From assembly GCA_022792755.1 (NCBI GenBank), contig JAAWBP010000025.1, forward strand, positions 1 to 8,327: a DNA stretch of 8,327 nucleotides. The letters are read 5' to 3'. A program made the position numbers and the translations under genes. Positions 1-5,370 of the stretch are shown in pieces. The DNA is from Oscillospiraceae bacterium (GTDB taxonomy: Bacteria > Bacillota > Clostridia > Oscillospirales > Ruminococcaceae). Each line of letters opens with the position of its first letter. The stretch's first letter is position 1. The notes under the pieces were generated by a model. It was given only the letters and a program-made list of their open reading frames with translations, ran no database searches and had not been told where the DNA came from.

Positions 1-186
1 CTGGATATAAAAACCGCAGAACCGCCTTTTATCCGGTGCCACCCCTTCTTTCCGCTTTTCTCAGAGCAAAGCCCCGTCATTCAATATGCAAAAGGAAGCT
101 CAAGTATTCAGCGGAGAACACGATTCCCTCACTGAATATAAAATACTTGCCGCCTTAGAGACGAGAACCGTTTGCCAGCCGCGTTG
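1..186 (-). other. Left-edge intergenic region with a weak T-box-like element
   Basis: No convincing ORF is seen here. Read on the minus strand, positions 47 to 31 give AAGGGGTGGCACCGGAT, which resembles the T-box bulge UGGNACC flanked by a G-rich left arm. It is followed by a possible arm pair (GGATA at 34-30 with TATCC at 7-3). A long stem-loop lies further upstream: 101-111 (CAAGTATTCAG on the plus strand) pairs with 132-149, with a six-base bulge. A canonical Stem I with specifier loop is not clear, and the right-hand arm of the antiterminator would fall outside the window. The element would regulate a minus-strand gene beyond the left edge. It may be chance similarity. Confidence 0.2.
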
Positions 187-708
187 TCATCTTTCCCGTT
201 CCACGCAGAAAAGGAGATGGGGCATGTCGACGCCGTAATAGTGCTTAATAAACGTTTTTACCGGCTTCATCCCATTGCGGGCGGCGACTTTTTGGGAAGC
301 GGTATTGTTATCCCGGATGATGGAATAGACGCGGGGTGCATCCAACTGCCCGAATGCGTACTTTTTACAGGCCAGCGCCGCTTCGGCCGCATAACCCTGA
401 TGCCAATACCTTTTTTGAAACAGATAGCCGATTTCAAGCACCTGCTCTCCATCACAATCCTGTATTGTCAGTCCCGCCTGCCCGATCATTCTGCCGGTCT
501 CTTTTAAGATCACCGCACACAGTCCAAACCGATGCCCGTATTCCTCATACCGGGCGAGCTGACGATCAAGCCACTCCCGCACCTCCTGGTCGCTGAAGGC
601 GTGTTCATAGGCATACATGACCGCTTCGTCCTGCAAAATCGCGCACAGACCGTCCCAGTCGTCCTCTGTCAGCTCTCTCAAAATCAGGCGCTGCGTTTCC
701 AGTCTCAT
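187..708 (-). CDS. GNAT family N-acetyltransferase (RimJ/RimL-like)
   Basis: This is a 173-residue single-domain cytosolic protein of the GNAT fold, which transfers an acetyl group from acetyl-CoA to an amine. The start MRLETQRLILRELTEDD is the usual opening of RimJ/RimL-type acetyltransferases. The acetyl-CoA motif A is seen as EIGYLFQKRYWHQGYAAEA (the QGYA turn replaces the consensus Q/RxxGxG/A), followed by NNTASQKVAARNGM, the common motif B region. The ATG at 708 is chosen over one five codons upstream because AGGGGGG at 712-720 is ideally placed for it and would otherwise lie inside the gene. It sits 35 bases downstream of the phosphotransferase gene on the same strand and probably shares its transcript. 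The substrate cannot be read from the sequence: protein N-terminus, drug or small amine are all possible. Confidence 0.9.
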   Translation of the reverse strand: MRLETQRLILRELTEDDWDGLCAILQDEAVMYAYEHAFSDQEVREWLDRQLARYEEYGHRFGLCAVILKETGRMIGQAGLTIQDCDGEQVLEIGYLFQKRYWHQGYAAEAALACKKYAFGQLDAPRVYSIIRDNNTASQKVAARNGMKPVKTFIKHYYGVDMPHLLFCVERER

Positions 709-743
709 AGTTTCCCCCCTCATAAAATGACAAATGCCGTCCG

Positions 744-1490
744 CTACAGGCCGCGTCCGTCCTCCAGCTGCCCAATCAGCCGCCGCACCTCCGGGTTGTC
801 ATAATCCCCGATGCGGAGCAACGCCATCACGTAGACGGCTTTTTCCATCGCCGGCAGTGAGACGGTTTTATCCCGCAGCAAGAGCTCCAGATATTCACGC
901 GCAGATGCCTGGGCAATCTCAAACAAGATCACATAGGTTCTGGCAAAGTCGAAAATCGGGTTCCCCCGCCTTGCGTTGGCCCAGTCGATGATAAAATACC
1001 GATCGTTTGACCACATGATATTCAACGGGTGGAAATCGAGATGACACAGGCAGTCCTTTTCTTCAAATTCGGAGAGAAGCCGCAGAACCGTTTCCTTCTG
1101 CCCCTGCGCAAGGCCGATCCTCGGCAAATCCCACTGAAGGAAAGCCGTGAATGCCGGAAAACCATCCCCTTTGCAGGAATGAACCTGCTTTTGCAGCCGA
1201 ACCATGTCGTGGACTGCCCCCTGGTATCCGTTTTGCAGCACCCTATCGGCCAGGGTGACTCCATTTATGTAATCCATCCTCACCACACGGGGATCGCCTG
1301 TTTTATAATAAGCCGCAACCGGCAGGCCGGTTTGACAGGCTAAGCTTTGCTGTCTGAATTCCCATTCGATCTGCTCCGGGGAAGCACCGCTTCTATAAAC
1401 TTTGTACGCAGACCCATCCCAATAATAGACGTCGGCCTGCTTCCCCTCTCCGATCTTCCTTCTTTCCGATTCAAAGCGAGAAACTTCCAT
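744..1490 (-). CDS. APH/choline-kinase-fold phosphotransferase
   Basis: This is a 248-residue cytosolic kinase of the aminoglycoside phosphotransferase superfamily, which moves the ATP gamma-phosphate to a hydroxyl group of a small molecule. Visible landmarks are a glycine-rich nucleotide loop (IGEGKQADVYYW, residues 13-24), the probable ATP-binding lysine (YK at 29-30), the catalytic loop HLDFHPLNIM with Asp152 and Asn157, and the metal-binding IIDWANA with Asp169. The N-lobe is short, so the protein is smaller than classical Aph(3') or Mph enzymes. The ATG at 1490 has AGGAGGG (1496-1502) at a five-base spacing. The GNAT gene follows 35 bases downstream. The upstream region holds a promoter candidate and a structured leader ORF that could control its translation. 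Antibiotic, thiamine-like or sugar substrates are all possible; the family call is firm, the substrate is not. Confidence 0.88.
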   Translation of the reverse strand: MEVSRFESERRKIGEGKQADVYYWDGSAYKVYRSGASPEQIEWEFRQQSLACQTGLPVAAYYKTGDPRVVRMDYINGVTLADRVLQNGYQGAVHDMVRLQKQVHSCKGDGFPAFTAFLQWDLPRIGLAQGQKETVLRLLSEFEEKDCLCHLDFHPLNIMWSNDRYFIIDWANARRGNPIFDFARTYVILFEIAQASAREYLELLLRDKTVSLPAMEKAVYVMALLRIGDYDNPEVRRLIGQLEDGRGL

Positions 1491-1495
1491 CCCGG

Positions 1496-1617
1496 CCCTC
1501 CTATTTTCAATTCAGCTTATGGGAGAACACGCCTGAAAAAGGCGGCAATTCCGGCCGGCTGCACGCTTTGAAAATGCAGGACGATGAGGAAAACGCCGCT
1601 TTTCAAAGGGTTCTCCT
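1496..1617 (-). promoter_or_regulatory. Putative translational attenuator leader of the phosphotransferase gene
   Basis: In the minus-strand transcript, several segments between two Shine-Dalgarno sites are complementary. Arm 1 CTTTGAAAA (1600-1608) pairs perfectly over nine bases with arm 2 TTTTCAAAG (1566-1574). Arm 3 CCTTTTTCA (1534-1542) pairs with arm 4 TGAAAATAGG (1500-1509), nine pairs with one bulged T, and arm 4 overlaps the kinase Shine-Dalgarno AGGAGGG (1496-1502). Arm 2 can also pair with arm 4 over seven bases. In addition GGAGAAC (1610-1616, the leader Shine-Dalgarno) is complementary to GTTCTCC (1522-1528). The layout suggests that ribosome occupancy of the leader decides whether the kinase ribosome binding site is open. 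This is inference from complementarity; no folding energy was computed. Confidence 0.5.
1517..1606 (-). CDS. Putative 29-residue leader peptide upstream of the phosphotransferase
   Basis: A short ORF starts at TTG (1606) six bases after AGGAG (1613-1617) and stops at TAA (1517-1519), 26 bases before the kinase ATG. Its first part reads MKSGVFLIVLHFQ, a hydrophobic stretch, and its end reads AAFFRRVLP. The first part loosely recalls the ErmC leader (GIFSIFVISTVHYQP) in the order Gly, Ile/Val-Phe, hydrophobic run, His-aromatic-Gln, but this is a by-eye resemblance over a very short stretch. Complementary arm 1 covers the start codon and arm 3 covers codons 22-25, so translating this ORF would remodel the leader RNA. 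The TTG start and small size make it uncertain. Confidence 0.4.
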   Translation of the reverse strand: MKSGVFLIVLHFQSVQPAGIAAFFRRVLP

Positions 1618-1638
1618 GATTGTGATCTATTTAGCACT

Positions 1639-1667
1639 AGGATACCATATTTGGACAAAAATGTCGA
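1639..1667 (-). promoter_or_regulatory. Sigma-A-type promoter candidate for the phosphotransferase unit
   Basis: On the minus strand, TCGACA (1662-1667, five of six matches to TTGACA) is separated by exactly 17 bases from TATCCT (1639-1644, four of six matches to TATAAT), which is preceded by an extended -10 TG (TGG). Transcription would begin near 1632, giving a leader of about 140 bases that contains the short ORF and the complementary arms. The promoter sits between the small Cys-rich ORF and the leader, consistent with separate transcription of the kinase–GNAT pair. Confidence 0.5.
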
Positions 1668-1686
1668 CCGGAAACCGTTTTTCCCT

Positions 1687-1896
1687 TTACCAATCCGATG
1701 ATTTCATCCCAACCCTGCGCCATTTGAGGCAGGCGTCGGTGAGCCGAACCTTCTGGTTCCACTGTTCACACCGCAGAAGGGTGATCCACCTTCCCCGCTC
1801 CCTTGTCCGCCCCGCAATTTTTCCGGCATACCGGCAGGTTCCGCAAACTTTCATCCCCATCACCGGTAATAGGGTATGCTGTGCCGAGCAATTCAT
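1687..1896 (-). CDS. Small Cys-rich (zinc-knuckle-like) hypothetical protein
   Basis: A 69-residue ORF with a pattern typical of tiny metal-binding proteins: Cys18-x2-Cys21 (VCGTCRYAGK) and Cys43-x12-Cys56 (RCEQWNQKVRLTDACLKW). The spacing, with an acidic residue two before the last Cys and an aromatic residue three after it, resembles short zinc-ribbon proteins often found in Clostridia and their phages. The start at 1896 is taken because GAGGA (1900-1904) lies just upstream; the Met codons at 1860 and 1854 give a start closer to the CGTC motif but lack a good ribosome binding site. It is divergent from the 43-residue gene with only 50 bases between the starts, which leaves little room for two promoters. 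Function unknown; it may be a relic or a chance ORF. Confidence 0.4.
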   Translation of the reverse strand: MNCSAQHTLLPVMGMKVCGTCRYAGKIAGRTRERGRWITLLRCEQWNQKVRLTDACLKWRRVGMKSSDW

Positions 1897-1946
1897 TCTT
1901 CCTCGATTTTTGGGAATGCTAAAACAGGAAAAAGGAGGTGCATACC

Positions 1947-2078
1947 ATGGCAAAAAAAGGGATGAAACGCCCTGAAGAGACCCACACCAAGCCCAAAAAT
2001 GAAGCGGGGCCGGTGCCGGAGCTCCAGGGAAAAGCAAAGCATTCCAAAGAAAAGGCTAAACCGGTTGTAAAGCCATAG
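1947..2078 (+). CDS. Small basic hypothetical protein (43 residues)
   Basis: A very short ORF with a near-perfect ribosome binding site, AAAGGAGGTG (1931-1940), six bases before the ATG. The product begins MAKKGMKRPEETHTKPKNE and continues with PVPELQGKAKHSKEKAK, so it is rich in Lys, Pro and Glu, strongly basic, without Cys, membrane segments or a signal peptide, and probably disordered. I recall similar MAKKGMKRP-type small proteins from related gut Clostridia, but cannot confirm this here. The lipase start is 66 bases downstream on the same strand, so co-transcription is likely. Nothing in the sequence reveals a function; nucleic-acid binding is possible because of the charge. Confidence 0.72.
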   Translation: MAKKGMKRPEETHTKPKNEAGPVPELQGKAKHSKEKAKPVVKP

Positions 2079-2143
2079 ACCCCGCGTTCCTGCAAATGCA
2101 TTCCGCCTCAGCCCGCCGCATAGAATGTGCTGAGGTGGTTTAT

Positions 2144-2818
2144 ATGCAGGCTTGCGACATTCTCTATGCGATGGAGCTTTCCGGCATCGCATATCACGAC
2201 ATCCAGCCGGTTTTTCCGACGGGGAGCCTCAGTACGATCAATGACCCGCTGAGCGACGTCCAGTGCTACTTCCGCCGGACGGGAGCCACCTTGTATATCA
2301 CCTTCCGCGGTTCCAACTCCAGCCGGGACTGGCGGCACAATCTGACCTTCTGCAAAAAAACAGTCCCGTATGACAACGCACAGTCAAAGATCAGGGTACA
2401 TGCCGGTTTTCTGGAAGCGTACCAGTCGCCTGGTGTCCGGAGCGTCATCCACTCGATGATTTCACCCGGCATTGCTGAAATCCGGATCTCAGGGCATTCG
2501 CTGGGGGCGGCACTGGCCATCCTCTGTGGTGTCGACCTGGAATACAACTTTCCCGACCGGGATTACGAGGTCGCCGTTTTCGGCTGCCCCCGCGTCGGCA
2601 ACCGGGCATTCCGGGATTCCTACAACAAACGGGTCTTTAAGACGCTGCGGATCGAAAACGGAAACGACATCGTCACAAAACTACCACCCGCCGTCATGGG
2701 GTACCGCCATGTCGGGCAGAGCTTCCACATCGGCAGGATCAAGATCCCGGGGATCGTTTCCCCCAAAAATCATGAACCATCCGCTTATTACAAAGAGCTG
2801 GCGGAGCGGTTCTGGTGA
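2144..2818 (+). CDS. Class 3 lipase family alpha/beta-hydrolase
   Basis: A 224-residue esterase/lipase of the fungal-lipase-like class 3 family, which cleaves acyl ester bonds by a Ser-Asp-His triad. The nucleophile elbow GHSLG gives Ser119, ENGNDIVTKLPP gives Asp175, and NHEPSAYY gives His210. The strand and oxyanion region TFRGSNSSRDW (53-63) and the segment VFGCPRVGN (145-153) are also characteristic. There is no signal peptide or lipobox, so the enzyme looks cytoplasmic. The ATG at 2144 is chosen because TGAGGTGG (2131-2138) precedes it at normal spacing; the upstream ATG at 2096 has no ribosome binding site and adds 16 residues unlike the family. The substrate is unknown; a phospholipid or short acyl ester is plausible. 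Confidence 0.9.
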   Translation: MQACDILYAMELSGIAYHDIQPVFPTGSLSTINDPLSDVQCYFRRTGATLYITFRGSNSSRDWRHNLTFCKKTVPYDNAQSKIRVHAGFLEAYQSPGVRSVIHSMISPGIAEIRISGHSLGAALAILCGVDLEYNFPDRDYEVAVFGCPRVGNRAFRDSYNKRVFKTLRIENGNDIVTKLPPAVMGYRHVGQSFHIGRIKIPGIVSPKNHEPSAYYKELAERFW

Positions 2819-3005
2819 AGGGTTTAATCGAAGCAATCAAGGTACAACACATTTTTTGCACAAAGCCGGTTCGGGCACGAAGGCTTGTGTCCCGCGAGAT
2901 GTGCCCATACTTGAACTGGGTACCCTGCGGCAGACGATGCCCTAATTGTTTCGTCTAATCAAAGAGATCACAAAACCAGGCAAAGTGCCATTCCAGCAGA
3001 GTGTG
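2819..3005. other. Convergent intergenic region with overlapping hairpins
   Basis: This gap separates the 3' ends of the lipase (plus) and GH10 (minus) genes. Three inverted repeats compete: CACAAAGCC (2859-2867) with GGCTTGTG (2882-2889), GGGCAC (2873-2878) with GTGCCC (2901-2906), and GTGCCCA (2901-2907) with TGGGTAC (2917-2923). None is followed by a T-run in either direction, so no standard terminator can be assigned. A four-base stem GGCA/TGCC (2979-2989) near the GH10 end is too weak to call. Confidence 0.35.
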
Positions 3006-4463
3006 CTATTTTTTGCCGAAGTCGAACCCCCACTGCCGCTCCAGCGCTTTAAGGCGGAAGCAGGCTTCCTTAGGCGTGCCGTCCGGATTAATCAGCCCGG
3101 CCGCCGGAACATAGCCCGGGCCGTCGAAGCTCCACCAGGTGAGGGCCTCTACCTCGGAACGGGCATAGGACAAGGTGTAAAACCACTCCAGCCAATCGGC
3201 CTGGAGCCGCTCACTCCACTGCATCTCATGCCAAAGCCCGTGGTACATATAGCGCAGGCAGTAAAGATCGCCTTCAGTGGTAAAGGGCGGCACATCCTGC
3301 TCCTTCGACGGGACGCCGAGCTCCGTCAGGTGAAGGGGCTTCCCAAAGACCGAGTAGCGGTCATAGAGCTTATCAATCGCGAGCATATCGCGCGAAGGCA
3401 GGTAGAGCTGGATGCCGACGGCGTCGTATTCCGTCCCGATTTCCTCCACCTTTTTCAGATAGGTAAAGGGCGTCATATTGCGCTCATAGACCGGGCCCCA
3501 CTGGACGCGCGCATCCGCAACATTTTCGCCGAACATAAAGCAGGTGTTGATGACGGCCTTCGCCTCCGGATTCGCCTCGTGAACCGCATCACAGCAAAGC
3601 TTGGTCATCTCAGCTTCCTGCAGCTGGGTGAGGTTGTAGGAATTGCACCAGTCGTGCGCCTCATTGATCGCGTCAAAATAACGGATACGGCCTTTATAGC
3701 GGGTAACATGGCGTCTGACGACGCGGTCGATCTCCCGCGCAATGCTGCCGTCCTCCCACCTGAGTTCATGCGTCCAGGGCGGCATCCCCGCAGTGTGGGC
3801 CCACCACATGGGATGCGCTTTGGTGAGGATTCCGCTCCTGTCGAATTCATCCTGCAAATGGTCGAGCAGCTCGTAGGTGGGCTTCCCCTTTTCCCATTCG
3901 GTCCGCTCCAGATAAAAAGGAAGGGTCGCATAGTTGAAGAGGGAATCGAACAGCTCCTTCAGGCCGGGCGAATCCTTATAAGGATACTGAAAGCCGCCGC
4001 AGCCGAAGAGGAACTGGCCGCGGCGCGCCCTGCCCGCAATCCGCGCACGAGCGCGCTCTACAGCGGCGAGCTCACCCGCCCACAGGCCATTTGCCAGCGC
4101 GACGAGATTGCGCTCCGCCGCATTTGCCGCCCCGGGATTTTCCAACAGGGTTTTTGCGTCCGCCAGCATCGATTCACATTGGACAGAAGGAGTAAACCCG
4201 CCCGCCTGAAGCAGCTGTTCAACCTCGTACACCCGGCTGACCGCCGCTTCGCGGACAAACTCGAGGGAGGCATCCTTTCCGTAACCCTGCCCGCAGTTGT
4301 CGGCGGTCACCCACATGAAGCCATAGCCTGGGATCATCAGCTTCGCGTGCAGGATCACCGGGCCCTCCGGGACTTCGAGCTGGATCACGCCATCGGCGTC
4401 GATCACAGCCTTGCGGTGATAAGGCTCATAGGACATCAGTGGCATAGAGCGTGACCAATTCAT
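3006..4463 (-). CDS. GH10-like endo-1,4-beta-xylanase family protein, apparently 5'-frameshifted
   Basis: The open frame encodes 485 residues. An N-terminal beta-rich region of about 65 residues and a helical linker are followed by a GH10-type (beta/alpha)8 barrel from roughly residue 150. Landmarks are HPMWWA (217-222, substrate-site His/Trp), FDAINEAHDW with the likely acid/base Glu268, VGIQLYLPS (349-357), PLHLTELGVPS with the likely nucleophile Glu381, and LTWWSFDG (441-448). No signal peptide is seen, which suggests action on imported oligosaccharides in the cytoplasm. The ATG at 4463 has no ribosome binding site, and an in-frame TAA lies two codons before it. The good start is at 4512 in a different frame (see that entry), so the real gene is probably longer and disrupted, or the sequence has an error. 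The activity could also be another GH10-clan beta-glycosidase. Confidence 0.82.
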   Translation of the reverse strand: MNWSRSMPLMSYEPYHRKAVIDADGVIQLEVPEGPVILHAKLMIPGYGFMWVTADNCGQGYGKDASLEFVREAAVSRVYEVEQLLQAGGFTPSVQCESMLADAKTLLENPGAANAAERNLVALANGLWAGELAAVERARARIAGRARRGQFLFGCGGFQYPYKDSPGLKELFDSLFNYATLPFYLERTEWEKGKPTYELLDHLQDEFDRSGILTKAHPMWWAHTAGMPPWTHELRWEDGSIAREIDRVVRRHVTRYKGRIRYFDAINEAHDWCNSYNLTQLQEAEMTKLCCDAVHEANPEAKAVINTCFMFGENVADARVQWGPVYERNMTPFTYLKKVEEIGTEYDAVGIQLYLPSRDMLAIDKLYDRYSVFGKPLHLTELGVPSKEQDVPPFTTEGDLYCLRYMYHGLWHEMQWSERLQADWLEWFYTLSYARSEVEALTWWSFDGPGYVPAAGLINPDGTPKEACFRLKALERQWGFDFGKK

Positions 4464-4512
4464 CGCGGGTTACTGTTGTACCATGCACATTGAGAATTTT
4501 GATGGTAAGCAT
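4426..4512 (-). pseudogene. Out-of-frame 5' segment of the GH10 gene
   Basis: AAGGAG (4525-4530) precedes an ATG at 4512 by 12 bases. The frame reads MLTIKILNVHGTTVTRDEL followed by VTLYATDVL and then TGA (4426-4428). It overlaps the start of the main GH10 frame by 38 bases and is offset by one base. The alternating beta-strand character looks like the beginning of a real domain that would continue into HRKAVIDADGVIQLEVPEG of the main frame. A one-base change between about 4426 and 4472 would join the two. Alternatives are a separate 28-residue leader ORF with translational coupling to the 4463 start, or programmed frameshifting; no typical slippery site is evident. Confidence 0.5.
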
Positions 4513-4660
4513 ATCAATTCACTGCTCCTTATGTGGATATATATTTACAGCAGCCAAAAAAGCGCCGCATCCGCTGAAAATTTCCCTTGCCGTATTTCAT
4601 CCAGAGATTTTTCCGTTTGGCTTCTCCATATCACAAGCCGGTGATTCAGATGCCGCCAAT

Positions 4661-5299
4661 CTACTTTTTACTCTTCCCCTTATTCTTGCAAAACTCCGCG
4701 CATTCACAGCCCTCACACTGAGGGGACCGCGCCTTGCAGACTTCCCTGCCGAAATGGACGAGCCGATGGCAGAAATCGTTCGACTCTTTGGGATCCAGAA
4801 TTTTTCTCAGATCCATTTCCACCTTATAGGGATCTGCTTCATTCGTCAGCCCCAGCCTGCCGCAGATTCTGATGCAGTGGGTATCGGTCACAACGGCGGG
4901 TTTCCCGAAGATGTCGCCCAGCATCAGGTTGGCGGTTTTCCTGCCGATTCCAGAAAGGCTGGTCAGTTCTTCAATGGTCTGCGGCATCTCATAATGGAAT
5001 TCATCCCGCAGCTGCCGGCACATTGTTACAATATCCTTCGCCTTGGTTTTGTACAGCCCACAGGGGCGGATATACGGTTCGATCTCCTCCGCATCGGCTT
5101 CGGCAAAAGAATCGATGGTCGGATAGGCGGCAAATAGGTCTTTTGTAACAATGTTGACCCGCGCATCGGTGCACTGGGCGGAAAGGCGGGTGGCGATCAG
5201 CAGCTCATGCGGCTTTTGATAGGTAAGGGAGCACTGCGCTTGGGGGTAGCGCCTTTTCAATGTTTCGACTGCAAGCGCGGCCCGTTCTTTTTTTGTCAT
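4661..5299 (-). CDS. nth: Endonuclease III (DNA glycosylase/AP lyase)
   Basis: A 212-residue bifunctional base-excision repair enzyme that removes oxidised pyrimidines and cleaves the resulting abasic site. The helix-hairpin-helix LSGIGRKTANLML (115-127) carries the Schiff-base lysine Lys121, and VTDTH holds the catalytic Asp139. The conserved LSAQCTD (39-45) matches the family's N-terminal core. The C-terminus has the [4Fe-4S] pattern Cys188-x6-Cys195-x2-Cys198-x5-Cys204. Length is normal for bacterial Nth. AAAAGGAGG (5310-5318) precedes the ATG by 10 bases. It lies just beyond the terminator of the ispH–rpsA unit, so its transcription comes either from read-through or from a promoter I could not identify. 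Confidence 0.96.
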   Translation of the reverse strand: MTKKERAALAVETLKRRYPQAQCSLTYQKPHELLIATRLSAQCTDARVNIVTKDLFAAYPTIDSFAEADAEEIEPYIRPCGLYKTKAKDIVTMCRQLRDEFHYEMPQTIEELTSLSGIGRKTANLMLGDIFGKPAVVTDTHCIRICGRLGLTNEADPYKVEMDLRKILDPKESNDFCHRLVHFGREVCKARSPQCEGCECAEFCKNKGKSKK

Positions 5300-5319
5300 A
5301 ATCCGACATCCTCCTTTTG

Positions 5320-5354
5320 AAAAAACGCCGGCGTGAAGTCACACCGGCGTTTTT
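5320..5354 (-). terminator. Intrinsic terminator after ispH–rpsA
   Basis: ACGCCGG (5325-5331) pairs with CCGGCGT (5344-5350); after one C/A mismatch the stem continues with GTG/CAC (5333-5335 with 5340-5342) around a four-base AAGT loop. On the minus strand the stem is followed by six T residues, and the A/T runs extend the stem on both sides, so it could also act on the plus strand. It begins 17 bases beyond the stop codon of ispH–rpsA and ends immediately before the nth ribosome binding site. Confidence 0.93.
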
Positions 5355-5370
5355 CTGTTCCACTTTGGAA

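Noticed and set aside
1620..1648. Plus-strand promoter TTGTGA-17-TACCAT for the 43-residue gene and lipase
   Set aside because: Each hexamer matches only four of six positions and it is about 290 bases from the gene; the overlapping minus-strand candidate is better.
1568..1975. 135-codon plus-strand ORF between the kinase and the 43-residue gene
   Set aside because: It has no ribosome binding site, spans the kinase promoter and leader arms, overlaps the well-supported 43-residue gene out of frame, and its sequence is compositionally unlike a protein.
2096..2143. Upstream start of the lipase at 2096
   Set aside because: It lacks a ribosome binding site and adds residues unlike the family, whereas the ATG at 2144 has TGAGGTGG at proper spacing.
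2901..2923. Possible tRNA T-arm (GTTCAAGT on the minus strand)
   Set aside because: The stem around it has a mismatch and no acceptor stem, anticodon arm or D-arm can be found nearby.
2946..4454. 502-codon plus-strand open frame opposite the GH10 gene
   Set aside because: It mirrors a GC-rich, strongly coding minus-strand gene with clear GH10 motifs. Its translation has no recognisable domain and its start has no ribosome binding site.
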